Below, one piece after another: positions 46,746 through 58,454 of a stretch of 64,000 nucleotides of DNA. The notes under the pieces were generated by a model, which saw nothing but the letters and a program-made list of their open reading frames with translations, did not search any database and had not been told where the DNA came from. A program made the translations under genes and the position numbers. Each line of letters begins with the position of its first letter. Positions within the stretch are counted from its first letter, which is position 1. The DNA lies in contig NC_081410.1 in the NCBI RefSeq assembly GCF_030272615.1, forward strand, positions 257,845,533 to 257,909,532, given 5' to 3'. Source of the stretch: Cryptomeria japonica (taxonomy: Eukaryota > Streptophyta > Pinopsida > Cupressales > Cupressaceae).

Positions 46746-47818
46746 AGATTGATGAACAATTCAGAGCAACTTCAAGGTATATAGACTCTGAACCGGCAAC
46801 AGAAATTGTGAAAAATGAACCTACACTAAATCCACCGGTACAGAATGAAGATCCAGTTACCCCGGTACCATCAGAGGATTCCACATTAATTGAAGAACAA
46901 CAGCAAACTAAGACACATCGGTATGTAAGATTGAATCATTCTGAAGATCAGATAATTGGAAACAAATTTAAAGGAGTTATGACAAAAGGAAGATTGGCAA
47001 ATGAAGAGGTATGTCTTATTTCTCAAATTGAACCATCATCTATCAATGAGGCATGTGAAGATAAATTTTGGATTAAAGCTATGGAAGAATAATTAGGACA
47101 AATTGAGAAAAATAATACTTGGACATTAGTTCCCTGGCCTAAAGATAAAAATGTATTTAGAACCAAATGGGTATTTAGAAACAAACTTAATGAAGATGGT
47201 AAGGTTGTCAAAAATAAAGCAAGACTAGTGTGTAAGGGATATTCTCTGAAAGAAGGAGTTGATTACAATGAAACATTTGCACCGGTAGCTAGAATTGAGG
47301 CAGTTAGATTATTCTTGGCTTTTGCAGCTCTCAAGAACTACAAATTTTATCAAATGGATATTAAATGTGCATTCTTGAATGGAGATCTTGAAGAGGAAGT
47401 CTATATTGAACAACCTAATGGATTTTCTTTGACAGATGACAATGATATGGTTTGTAGGCTACGAAAAGCTCTATATAGATTGAAACAAGCCCCAAGAGCT
47501 TGGTATGCAAGGTTGGATAAGTATCTTTTAAAGATTGGTTTTACTAAAGGAAATGCAGACAGCAATTTATATTACAAAATAACTAATGATGATATCTTGA
47601 TTATAGAAGTATTCATTGATGATATAATCTTTGAAGGAGAAGATGGATTATATAAGGAATTCTCTATTAAAATGCAGCAAGAATTTGAAATGTCTATGAT
47701 TGGAGAAATAAAATTCTTTTTAGGATTGCAGATTTCACAGACTGATAAAGGTATATTTTTGAGTCAATCCAAGTACCTAAAAGAGTTACTAAAGAAGTTT
47801 GGGATGGAGAATTCTTAA
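46715..47818 (+). pseudogene. pol: Copia linker and reverse transcriptase, element E
   Basis: The linker 46715-47092 is closed by TAA. RT reads from 47228 for 196 codons: [47 protein letters not shown] and the active site FIDD at about residues 128-131, then FLGLQIS. TAA at 47816-47818 replaces Lys in ENSK. Confidence 0.9.
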
Positions 47819-47833
47819 CCAATAAGCACACCT

Positions 47834-48656
47834 ATGACTACAAATGACAAATTATCTCAAAGAGATGAATCTACACCTATTAATCCAACTAGATACAAAT
47901 CTATGATAGGAGGTTTACTATATTTGACACAAACCAGGCCTGATATTATGAATGCAGTATGTATTGTTTCTAGATTTCAAAGTAATCCTAAGGAAAATCA
48001 TGAATCAAAAGTAAAAAGGATTTTCCGGTACTTACAAGGCACTGCAAATCTTGGATTATGGTATCCTAGAGATGCAAATTTTGATCTATGTGCATAAACA
48101 GATGCAAATTGGGCAGGAGATGTGGATGATAGAAAAAGCACCACTGGCGGAGCATTCTTTCTTGGAAAGAGATTAGTTTCTTGGTTGAGTAAGAAACAGG
48201 TTGTACATCTTTATCAATAGTAGAATCAGAATATGTTGTAGCAGCAACTAACTATACACAGGTACTGTGGCTTAAACAAATGTTGAAAGACATAAAGGTA
48301 AAATGCAAGGAACCTATTACTATATATTGTGATAAAACACTGCAGCAATTGATATATCTAAGAATCCGGTATTACATTCTAAAACAAAACATGTTTCTAT
48401 CAAAGTAAATTTTCTAAGGGAAAAAGTTGAAGAAAAAGAGATAAAACTGGTTTATGTGAATACTAAAGAACAACTTGCAGATATTTTCACAAAACCTTTG
48501 CCTAAGGAGACTTTTGAATATCTCAGAGATCAACTTGGAGTCATACCACCACCGGTAGAGACTCAAACAGTTGATGATTGTCATCAACCGAAAAAATTGA
48601 AAGACAAGTCTTTTACTCCGGTCTTTGATGAGGAAGCTACTTCTCAGGGGGAGTAG
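47834..48656 (+). pseudogene. pol: Copia RNase H, element E
   Basis: Blocks [32 protein letters not shown] (TAA at the Tyr of AYTDA, 48095-48097), [20 protein letters not shown] and a short deletion near 48200, then KHVSIKVNF and EQLADIFTKPLPKE. Purine tract CAAAGGGGGAGAG follows at 48709-48721. Confidence 0.88.
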
Positions 48657-48865
48657 TTGGTATATTGAATTGATTGGTATTTTGTATATGAACTTTGGCA
48701 TTTGATGTCAAAGGGGGAGAGATATCTATGGAAAAACACATTATCTTTTAAGGAGAGATTGGTAGAGAAATTAATATTGAATAAACACATGTTGCTCCCA
48801 GTGGGAGAGATTGTTGTTTAAGGGAAATTGTTGGTTTTTGGTATTTGGCATTTCTATTTTGGCTC

Positions 48866-49714
48866 AAATATCCCATCATCGCATCTAGGATCAAACTTTC
48901 CAATTGAGTCATTTATTTTTATATAGCATTTACTTCCAAAAATTTTGAAATATTTAACAGTAGGCGTATGTCCAAACCATAGTTCATAAGGGGTCTTATC
49001 GGTTTCACCTTTGATGTGAACTCTGTTGAATGTGTAGATTGTTGTACTCACTGCTTCTCTCCAGTAGATATGAGGCAATTTGGCTTCCATCATCAGAGAT
49101 CTTGTTGCATCCAAAATGGTTATGTTCTTTCTTTCCACTACTCCATTTTGTTGAGGAGTCCTAGGTGCAGATAGTTGTCTCTTGATTCCATTTGTCTCAC
49201 AATAACTGTTATATTAATGAGAAGTGAACTCACCTCCTTGATCTAATCTTAGACATTTGATTTTCAATCGAGTTTTAGTTTCAACCTTCACTTTAAAGAT
49301 CTTGAATTTCTCAAAAGCTTCAGACTTCTCCCTTAGAAAAGTCACCCACATCATTCTAGAATAGTCAGCAATAATCAACATGAAATACCTATCACCTTGA
49401 AAGCATCTATTCCTTGAGTCAGTGTGAATCAAATCAAGTACATCATTAGATTTATCATGTGTGCTCTTAAAAGAAGTTCTAACTTGCTTTCCCAATTGAC
49501 ATTCCTTACATACCAAATTATGAGGCTTCATAATCTTAGGTATATCTTTAACTGCCTTAGTTGAACTGATCTTAACAATACAATCAAAATTAACATGACA
49601 CAACCTCTTATTCCATAACCAACTCTCATCAATATGAGAAATCAAACATGTCTTATTACTAGTGTTCAAGTGAAAGATATTACCTCCAGTCTGAGTACCG
49701 GTTGCAATCTCCAA
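48866..49714 (-). pseudogene. pol: Copia integrase, element F
   Basis: Pieces 49714-49214 and 49138-48866. Contains HIDESWLWNKRLCHVNFD, CKECQLGKQ, LIHTDS (first Asp kept, the following residues deleted or altered), the second Asp in LRLDQGGEF, and MERKN with the Glu. Unlike A, B and E, the Gln-Gln pair before NGV is CAA-CAA and intact. Ends at GIF where the element is cut. Confidence 0.88.
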
Positions 49715-50392
49715 ACCAGTTTTGTTAATGATTTTGCATTTTCTATCTTTAAACCTTCTACATAATCAGTATTATAATTTAAACCTTCTACATAATAGAC
49801 ATTATCAGTATTATTATTGCCATCCAAATAAATAATACCTCTACCTTTGATCATACATGCCTTGTTATCTCCAAAACTGACTTGACCGCCATTGTATTCT
49901 TGTAGGGACAAAAATTTCCCATTTATCTCTAGTCATATGATGTGAGAATCCACTATCAATTACCCATTCATCCTTATCTTCAACTTTTGCTGCCAAGGCC
50001 TTTTCTTCATTCTTGATATCCAGATCTAGTTCATCTTCCTTCAAAGCATATAACACCCATTCCTTTCCATTGGCGGATCCACTAGCAGAGTCTTCTGTCA
50101 GTTCATCTCCAGAGTTATCAATTACTCCTTCCTCATCTGCTATGTAGCATTGTTTAGTTTTCTTGAATCTATGTCTATTTTGGTTAGGCTTAAAAGATTT
50201 CTTAACTCTTTCCTCAAACCTTGCATTCCTTTTAGGACATCTAGATGCAAAATGACCAATCTTATTACATGCAAAATATTTAAAAGGTGTTTTTTCTTCA
50301 TACTTACTTCCAATTGGTCCTTTAGGTACTCTTCTAGCAAATAAGGCTTCAAGTTTCTCAAGTTCTTCATCTTCTTTCCTCATGTCTTCCAA
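49700..50392 (-). pseudogene. pol: Copia gag C-terminus and protease, element F
   Basis: The knuckle has first Cys replaced (YFACNKIGHFASRC), then a basic run, a Ser/Gly/Glu linker and the protease motif VIDSGFSHHMTRD with DSG kept. A frameshift near 49900 follows. A short duplication around 49739-49800 repeats AAACCTTCTACATAAT. Confidence 0.86.
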
Positions 50393-50432
50393 TTCTTTTG
50401 CATATAGGGATTTCCAATCACTTTTGTCAGTA

Positions 50433-50503
<71 letters not shown>
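50433..50503 (-). repeat. (TCA)n microsatellite, an expanded serine run in gag of F
   Basis: About 23-24 uninterrupted GAT units on the plus strand. On the coding (minus) strand it sits exactly where A and E have a short poly-Ser stretch made of a few TCA codons. Overlapping poly-Met and poly-Asp ORFs are artefacts of it. Confidence 0.92.
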
Positions 50504-50504
<1 letters not shown>

Positions 50505-51173
50505 AACCAGGTTCAGACTTCACTACTCCAAAAAATCCAAATTCTTCAAAAGCTCAAAAGCTGATAATTTACTAATCAGAATTTCTCTGTTAATTGAAGT
50601 GTTTTCCATTGTTCTTAACTCATTAATTGTAGTTGTCTTCATCTTGTAAGCCAGTGGAAGGGCTCTCAATACTTTGGAAACTATTTCATCTTCACTTAGA
50701 AATCCTCCAAAACATTGAATTCCCATAACAATCTCATTTACTCTTTCCATAAATACAGCAATTCTCTCATTATCTTCCATTTTCAAGTTTTCATATCTTA
50801 CCCGGTAACCATCAAGTTTAGCAATTTTGATAGTAGGGTCACCTTCATTCAGAGTTCAAAATTTGTCCCACATAACCTTTGTCGATGATTTATCAGTCAA
50901 TCCCATGATCTGTTGATCAGTAAGTGCACACAAGAGGGCTTCTCTAGCTCTACAATCATTTTCAATATTCTTATCCAAGTTTGCAAGAGTATGATTGCCA
51001 GATGCTAGATCATAAGGTGTGTACCCTTTCTCAGTGATCTCCCAAATATCCTTGCCAAGACATCTAAGATGAGTCTCCATTCAAATTTTCCATATCCCTA
51101 AAATTGTTCCATCAAGCTTAGGAATTTCTCTTCTGAAAATAGTTGTCGGTGGATTAGAAGTGTTAGTTACCAT
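50504..51173 (-). pseudogene. gag: Copia gag N-terminus, element F
   Basis: ATG at 51173 on the minus strand, 45 nt after the primer site. Carries the RREIPKLDGT start, a TGA-type break in the WKI-METHL region near 51080, LGKDIWEITEKGYTPYD, RAREALLCAL and, from 50786, the MEDNERIAVFMERVNEIVMGI block and LPLAYKMKT. Multiple breaks. Confidence 0.88.
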
Positions 51174-51217
51174 AGGATCTACCTCAAGTGGTTAAGCTTC
51201 TACAAAAGAGGACCAAA

Positions 51218-51229
51218 GCTCTGATACCA
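51218..51229 (-). other. Primer-binding site, element F
   Basis: Minus strand TGGTATCAGAGC, an exact match to the initiator tRNA-Met primer site. Confidence 0.9.
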
Positions 51230-51231
51230 AT

Positions 51232-52497
51232 TGTTAGGATAATTGGTGAACAACTGAGAGTGGGGGGGGGTGAATCAGTTGTTAACAATTATAACATTTA
51301 ATCCACAATACAACCTTAAACCGAAGCACATAAACATTCAAATACTGGTAAAGCAGAAATAGATGTTGGTAGACACAAATATCGGTAAACAATGTAACTC
51401 GATAATTAAACAAATAATCACTGCAAAGCAACCATACCACATAACACCATGATTTATACATGGAAAACTTGAAAAGGGAAAAACCATGGTGGGAAGCCTA
51501 CCCACAGTCAGATGATACTTCTGCAGAAAGTATGTGATACAATGAGAGGCCTACACATGCAGGAAGGCACACTGCCTAGAGCATACTACTCATTACAAAA
51601 GAGTCTCTTTGACTACAGAGTTTAAAACCACCTCAAGATAAATTGACAACAATCCAATTAAGTGAACTACCAGAGATAACATCTACCATGCCTAATTATA
51701 GTCCCGGATAAGCTCAATAGCAGAGGCCTTTGACCTATTCCTTAATCCCAATTTGATCACCTATGATTGACCAAACCTCCATCGCATATGATATTGCATT
51801 CCAAGACCATGATACATAATCCCCATGATCTACAATGAGATATTACATTATTTTATACAAACCCTAAGGCCTAAACCAATTAGGTCGGCTACCTAAGAGA
51901 TTACAATAAGATCATTACATAATTCCATATTACAATGATATGCCATGTCGTCTTAAGACCAAAACAATAATAACAAATCCATAAATCCTCCTGAAACATC
52001 TCGGTAATGTGTAGAGTACACATTATCATGATACCGGTCCATAACCTAGATAGGTACTGGACCTATTCTAGGTCCACCATGCTAAAGCAATGTCTTCAAG
52101 TAGTTGAAGCACGATCAAAGAAACATCTTCAGCATCCTGAAATCCATCTAGGAGCCTCACCAACACCACTTATGCATCTTGTCATGATTCCTCAATGAAA
52201 GCTCTGTCGATAAAGCCTTAAACCAATGTCTATGAGGGTTTACAAGAGTGTATGATAGTATCCAATACCAAGCCAATACCAATTGACCAAAACATGCTCT
52301 AGAAGCACATATCACATGTAACCAATCACATTCAAACATGTTGGAAGTGTCCAATAGATAATCTCTTCTGTCGGTAACACTAGATCTTCTACCGGTAACC
52401 AAAACCTGTCTGCCGGTAACCATCCATAACAACTAGTGTTGACATCAATGACAAAACATCAATGCAACACATAATCAATTTATCCATAATGCCAACA
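51232..52497 (-). repeat. 5' LTR of element F
   Basis: 1266 bp. On the minus strand it starts TGTTGGCATTATGG and ends ATCCTAACA. Same family as solo LTR G. U5 hairpin of 9 bp, 51275-51283 with 51249-51257. GTGGG/CCCAC hairpin at 51489-51505. A minus-strand TATAAAA lies near 51855. Confidence 0.9.
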
Positions 52498-53539
52498 CAA
52501 AGTTGCCCTAAGACAAGAATGATATGCCCCCTCAATAGATTGGAAGAATTTTTTTGAAAAGATCGCAGACAATCTCTTGATAAGAAAGAAAGGCTAAAAA
52601 GGACTGACAAGATAGGGTGACAAGGTCACACAGGAAAAAGACTCACACAAGAGACTAGGGTTAAGTAACCTATATGATAGGGCAGAAGGAAAAACATCCT
52701 CATTTGCATCCATGGACCTAAGAGATCAGAGTGCAAAGAGAGAGCTTAGAGCAGTCATAGCAGTCAACAATGATGGATATAGTTCACAGGTTTGATCGAG
52801 TCCGGTGATATTAGAGACCAGACAACATGGGTGAGTGATAAGTACCTTAAAGCTTGTTTGTATATTTATGCATTTATTGTTGTCATTAATGCACTTTAGG
52901 GTAGATAAACAAAAATGCAAAATTAGTAAAAGTTTGCACAAACGCGTCTAGGTCAGTGTCGAACGTGCCTACATAGGATAGGTGTGTCTATGTTTGGTAT
53001 GGTTGCATATACATATGCAATCATGTCTAGGGATATATATTGTGATGCATCTATGTTGAGAAGGCACGTCTGTGTCAAGGGGATGCATTGGTGAAAGACA
53101 AGTGCATCTGTGTAGAACAACATCGCGTATGTGATGTATAGGTGTGTCTAGGGCAAGAAGGCACATATAGGTTGGCTAAAACCATGTTTGTGTTGTAAAA
53201 ACACATCTATGTCTAAGTAGGCTAGAATCAACAATTATGTGATGAACTTACATTGTCAATTGGATAAGCTGCTGAGAGGATACACTCAATTAGGTTCCCT
53301 AGGGAGACAAACTGAGAGATAGGCTAGAATTGATAATTTTGTGATAAACATACATTGTCAATTGGATAAGCTACTAAGAGGATTCACTCAAGCAGGGCCT
53401 CTAAAAAGGATCAAGTGGAATGTGGTGAACATATACACTTAGGATGAAGTGTCATGTGATAAACATAAGCACTAGGATAGAACTAGTACTATGTGATAGA
53501 CATGAGTACCACTAGGATTGACATGATTGATTTGATTGG
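52498..53539 (+). other. Unassigned stretch with diverged repeats
   Basis: No gene seen. 52.94-53.22 kb holds loosely repeated phrases of GTGTGTCTAGG / GTGCATCTGTGT type. A 102-bp duplication follows. It could be part of the 3' end of gypsy element M, which points this way, but no LTR border was found. Confidence 0.45.
53218..53400 (+). repeat. 102-bp tandem duplication
   Basis: Copies start TAGGCTAGAAT at 53218 and 53320 and share ACATTGTCAATTGGATAAGC, with moderate divergence. Confidence 0.85.
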
Positions 53540-54590
53540 ATGCTAGAGTACTTGCCCCAGATTGAGTCACGGGAGAGATTTCCTATGACACAGAGGTTAC
53601 GACCAGAGTTGACCTTTGAGGAGCGAGTAGCTGTCAAGGCTATGGGGTTGAGATACATCATGTACCTTCCTGAGATTTGGGCGAATGCAGGGTTACTGAC
53701 TACTCTAGCACAGAGATGGCACTCTAAAACTTTTTTGTTTCATTTGTCGACTAGAAAGATGTTAGTCACCTTAGAGGATGTTTATCGGATACTACGGATA
53801 CCGATCCATGGGGAGCTCATGGCTTACAACAAAGAGGGAGACATGGATACATTGAGATGGGTCTTTGTTGACCCAGAGTTGGAGATGAGATTGAGTCATG
53901 TCAGCTCAGAGGTTATGTTGTCTACTGGATGCAGATTGTCAATAGTAGTTGGTGAAGTGATTAGTGGGTAACATTGTCCGGACAGGGCGACATGGGGTAT
54001 GGTTGTTGGCTAGGGGAGGACTCTAGAGACACTGGTGACATAGCACACTACGTATGCATGGGGTTCGTGTGTTTTAGCACACTTGTATCATGAGCTTCAC
54101 TAGTTTGTGTATCTCGATGGTTGTGGGTTAGGTTAAGGAGTTACTCTTTTATATGTGTGGTCATATGGAGGATGAGTTGCTAGCGCTACGGGAGATTGCA
54201 GCGGGACAAGCCAATGAGATCGAGGATCTTGAGAGAGAGATGTGACTCGATTGAGGTGACAACTAGCAGAGATGCAGAGGGAGAGAGATTCGGCCTTCAA
54301 CGGTATACAGTTGCAGAGGAGGCACTGAGGGTAGGGAGAGCAGCAGGTGGGGGATTGTGGTGCATGTTATGCTTACGTCCTCCGAGCAGGGGAGGAGATT
54401 GGGTACTTGAGAGACATATACTATGTAGTAGTTCCTCCAGAGCTTAGGGCAGGGAGTTACAGGAGACCATAGGGAGAGACAGGAGGTAGGCATCCAATGG
54501 CGGGGTCATGGGTCCACCCGCACCATCAGGAGGAGGGGATAAAGGAGGGGACAAACAGGGTGCTCCTAGATCAAGGACTTCAAGAGCTTA
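53540..54590 (+). pseudogene. Plant mobile domain (PMD) ORF, transposon-type
   Basis: The open piece 53540-53971 (143 codons) matches the PMD pattern: LPEIWANAGLLTTLAQRW, HLSTRKMLVTLEDVYRILRIPIHG. PMD is found in some host proteins and, very often, in plant transposable elements; its biochemical role is unclear. After TAA at 53969-53971 similar sequence continues through further stops: a HLYHELH stretch, a Glu/Arg-rich coiled-coil-like part from about 54190, then a Gly/Pro-rich tail to about 54590. GC content is higher than in the surroundings. It runs opposite to gypsy pol M at 56.4-59.1 kb and converges with it, as expected for the antisense extra ORF of Tat-type elements. Confidence 0.72.
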
Positions 54591-56379
54591 GATTCCTTTG
54601 AGGCTAGCTGGCTACGAGGGAGGGAGGTCATCATAGCTCTCTTGGATCCCATTTTGTATCAGTATTTTTGTATGATGATGTAGACACCTTTGGGTGATTT
54701 TGTATCCATATATGATATTGACATCATTGTATCATGACACTTATTACTTTTTGATATATATATGGGATGATCCATCCTTGCGGCAATTATATGCATGTGT
54801 TCCTATGTGATGTTTCTATATGCTTTTGAGATTATATGATGATGCATGTTACATGTATACACATTCTTATAATGATTCTATAATGCTTATGATTATGATT
54901 ATGATATGGATGCAAAATATGCATATGATGAGATGCATTATTTTTGTTCTTTTATGTTTTATATGTCATGCATGATGCAAATGTGAATGTACTATATGTA
55001 GATGGATGTATGATAATTGACATGCTATGATTATTTACATGATGAAAATACAAATTTATATATGATATGCTAATCAGTGGTGTGTGCAGGATGTGATGCG
55101 ATTATGATTTCTAAATGTACGTATACAATGAAAATTACTAACATGTGGTGATGCAAGTGAATACTACATGAAATGCAGATATTTTTGGCGTGTGATTATA
55201 CTGAGTCATGCGATAGTGGGCTACACGTACTCAAGAAGGACAATGGAGGTCAATCAAGAAAGGGGGATGGAAGGTAGAAGATATGAAAGTGAAAGAGCTT
55301 GTTGTGCGATTATCATCATTGAGCTTTATTATGGCTAATAGGTAATGACAATTGAGGTATAGGTTCGACCAAGTAAGTCATTGTACCCGTTTACATGGAG
55401 ATCATAAAGTCGCAAACAAGGAATGCCCCAATTCACACTAGACTCACAGTGTCTTCATATCCTTGGACAAACCTTAGCATTAGTAAGAGAATCCATAAAC
55501 AGCAAAACAATAGGTTAACATATTCCATCCTTTCCTTTCTTGTCAAAGAGATCTTGGAGATATAATCTCTAGTCAGAGACATCCCATAAAAGCTAAAATA
55601 CATGCCACCAAAAGATAAAATCAAAAGAAAACCAAGAATTGACACCAACACACAATGAAATCCTCAAGTTATTTGTGTTTCTTACCACATATGCTAACAT
55701 GTTTGATTTGGTCACAATGTTGTCATCCTAATAAAGGACAGATCATGTTGAAAACCATGTTGTTGCCAAAGTTTGCTGAAAGATTTGATTTGTTGAAAAA
55801 CCATTGTTGCTTGTGTCTCATATGAAACTAACTTGATCCATGAAACTGATACTTTATTGCAAAGAATAAAGGAACTTTATTGTGGATCGGCGATGCAAAT
55901 GACCATTTATTGCGGATTGTGCATGAAAAGGAGGAATGAAAAATGATGCTCCTCAAAACATGCAATGCTCAAGGTTCCACACTTGTTACTAGACTTAATA
56001 TTTTTTCCTAGTTACAAATAGGACCTAATTTATTATGGAAGGGAAACCAATCTTAACTATATCAATAACTAGCCATGATGGGAATGGGTAATTTTATTAT
56101 GGAATGGTGTGTTGTGAGTGTGTGCAAAGTGAATGGGGAAAAGCGATTGAAACCTGAAGCAGGGAGGAGCAAAGTCTCTACACAAGGCATCGGTAACCCA
56201 GTTTTCACCATGGTACTTTCCCAGGGCACCACTGAAGTGGTTTTCACCGTTGGATGGATTAATTTCTCTTTCTTTTTGTTTTGTATTTTTTATATTATTT
56301 TGATTTTTTTATATTTTTTATATTTTTTTGATTTTTTTGTATTTTTGAATTAGGATATGAACTGAAGAGCCATGTGTAA
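54591..56379 (+). other. Non-coding region between the PMD ORF and gypsy pol
   Basis: 54.7-55.2 kb is low-complexity, rich in ATGAT, TATGAT and ATGCAT. 55.2-56.38 kb has no clear gene; a T-rich run is at 56270-56345. This fits the long spacer between pol and the 3' LTR of a Tat-type element. Confidence 0.5.
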
Positions 56380-57488
56380 AACCTGCGAAGGTGCATGTTG
56401 TTGATAGGATCCTCTAAAGGTTCTGCATCTAGTGTTGAGATTTGATATGCATCTAATCCATAGACTGTTATGATGATGTAAGGACCAAGCCAATTGGGCT
56501 CAAATTTTCCTTTCTTTTCTTGATCCTACAGATTTTTAGGATTCTCTCTCAATACTAAGTCACCTACCTCAAATGTACGAAGCTTTACCTTATGATTGTA
56601 GCTGCGACTCATTCTCTATTGATAAGCCTTAAGATGAGTAAAAGAAATTTGTCTTCACTCATCCAATAGTTCTAATTCTTGTAAGCAATAGACCTTGTAG
56701 TCCTCATCATTGATTATATCACATAAAGAGACTTGCAAGGATGGTAATTCAACCTCAATAGGAAAGATAGCTTAGGCACCATAGACAAGTGAATAAGGAG
56801 TGGCTCTGGTAGGTGTGCGAACAATTGTGTGATAGGCCCAAAGTGTGGGATTGAGTTGGATGTGCCAATTTTGGCCAGAGTCATTGACTGTCTTCTTGAG
56901 GATGTGAAGAATGGTTTCATTAGACGCCTCAGCTTGACCATTACCTTGGGGGTAGTATAGAGTGGATAATCAGTGGTTAATATGGAAGTGATAACAAAGT
57001 TCATGAACATTTTGATTTTTGAAGGGACGTTCATTATCTGTGATGATAGAAAAAGGGACACCATAGTGACAGATGATGTAATTGAAGATGAATGTCACAA
57101 TCTATTTTCCAGTGACTTGGGTGAGAGGAACAACTTCAATCCATTTCATGAAATATTTTGTGGCAGTGATAATGAATTTATGGCCATTGGAAGAAGGAGG
57201 ATGAATCTTGCCTATGAGGTCAATTCCCCACTAACAAAAGGGCCAAGGAGTCATGATCGGTTGAAGTTCCCGAGCTGGTGCATGAATGAGATCTCCATGA
57301 ATCTGACACTGCTTATATTTCTTGACAAACTGATATGAGTCTTTTTCCATAGTGGGCCAGTAGTATCTAGTTCTAACAAATTTCTTGGCTAAGGTCAGAC
57401 CACTAGAGTGGGCACCACATATACCCTCATGAACCTCATGTAACACAATCTGAGCTTCATCACTTTCTAAATCTAAGAAGAGTGACAT
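56380..57488 (-). pseudogene. pol: Gypsy integrase, element M
   Basis: N-terminal zinc region HEVHEGICGAHSSG ... YWPTMEKD ... YKQCQIHGD: the first Cys of the CxxC pair is Tyr. The core follows in several frames: WGIDLIG (first Asp), IITDNERPF (second Asp) and GQAEASNETIL (Glu), so the DDE residues are preserved despite stops. The C-terminal part has FEVGDLVLRENPK and GKFEPNWLGPY, near the end of pol at about 56380. No chromodomain is seen, which agrees with a Tat or Athila type. Confidence 0.86.
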
Positions 57489-57495
57489 CTAAACC

Positions 57496-58454
57496 TCAAT
57501 GGTAAAGGGTATCAGCTAAAATGACATAGCGAGAAGATTGGTTGAAGAAATTACGACGTTGATTGTTTGAAAGGTCAGGTGGAAGGGTGTTGTTGTGAAG
57601 GTAAGTAAAAATGGCATTATACCAAGGGGAATCAGGACCAATGACACATATCATCTTGACATGAGTGATTTCATATGAGGGAACCAAAAGATTATCCACC
57701 AAGAACTCATAGCGGGTCTCATTCTGCGAAAGATTGATCAATGAAGCAATAGTAGCCATGGCATTTGCAACTCGGTTGTTATCCCTTGGGATCTGCTTAA
57801 AGATTATCTCTATGAAGTATTGTTTCAAGTCATCTACCATTTTCTTATAAGACAATAATTTTTCATCTTTTGTCTGGTAGTCATCATTTGCTTGATGAAT
57901 CACCAGTTGAGAGCCCCAAAAACATAAAGTTCCTAGATCTTCCACTGAACCATGATTTGTAAACTTGTTGTTAATGCCTCATACTCTGCTATGTTATTGG
58001 TGCAAGGAAATGACAATAGATTGGATTTAGGAATGGAATCCCCTTGAGGTTTGATGAAGAGGATGTCAGCTCCTATGCCATGCTGTGTGTATGAACCATC
58101 AAAATATAATTGCCAAGGCTTCGTGTGTGTCAAAGTTAGAACGAATTCATCTGAAAACTCTGAAGTCATAGGAGTATCATCAATCATGGGTCCATCTACC
58201 AATTGATCTGCAATAGCTTTTCCTTTAATTTCTTTTCTATCCACATATTCAATGTCGAACTCACTCAGAATTATAACACATTTAGATAATTTGCTATTGA
58301 TTTTTTCCTTATTAAGAATATATTTTAGTGGATCTATCCTGGCAACGAGCTTTGTTTTATGAGTTAGCATGTAATGTCGTAATTTATGCAAGGCAAAAAC
58401 CATAGCAAGACATGCACGCTCGATTGGTGTGTAGTTAAGCTCATAGCCAACCAA
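57496..58454 (-). pseudogene. pol: RT-linked RNase H and second (archaeal-like) RNase H, element M
   Basis: 58454-57933 opens with GYELNYTPIERACLAMVFALHKLRHYM, the end of the RT-linked RNase H, and FDIEYVDRKEIKGKAIADQL. A second RNase H begins at WQLYFDGSYTQHG with a catalytic Asp and continues through NNIAEYEAL with a catalytic Glu. 57945-57496 carries GSQLVIHQAN, FKQIPRDNNRVANAMA, then the spacer to integrase. Two RNase H domains in tandem mark the Tat lineage. Confidence 0.82.

Larger units (their letters stand above)
43290..48863 (+). mobile_element. Ty1/copia retrotransposon E (family 1), 3' LTR missing
   Basis: LTR and internal regions match element A closely. E entered element D just after GGCACTCTAGTC. 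After RNase H and the upstream purine tract the A-like sequence runs to 48863 (TATTTTGGC), about 300 bp short of where a 3' LTR should start. It then joins element F in inverted orientation. Confidence 0.92.
48866..52497 (-). mobile_element. Ty1/copia retrotransposon F (family 2), 5' half only, inverted
   Basis: On the minus strand: LTR 52497-51232, primer site, gag, protease, integrase, then an abrupt end at 48866 inside the GIFLGYS motif. RT, RNase H and the 3' LTR are absent. The break joins the truncated 3' end of E. Confidence 0.9.

Noticed and set aside
50382-50649. ORFs with poly-Asp and poly-Met runs on the plus strand
   Set aside because: These are frames of the GAT microsatellite opposite to the real gag strand of F.
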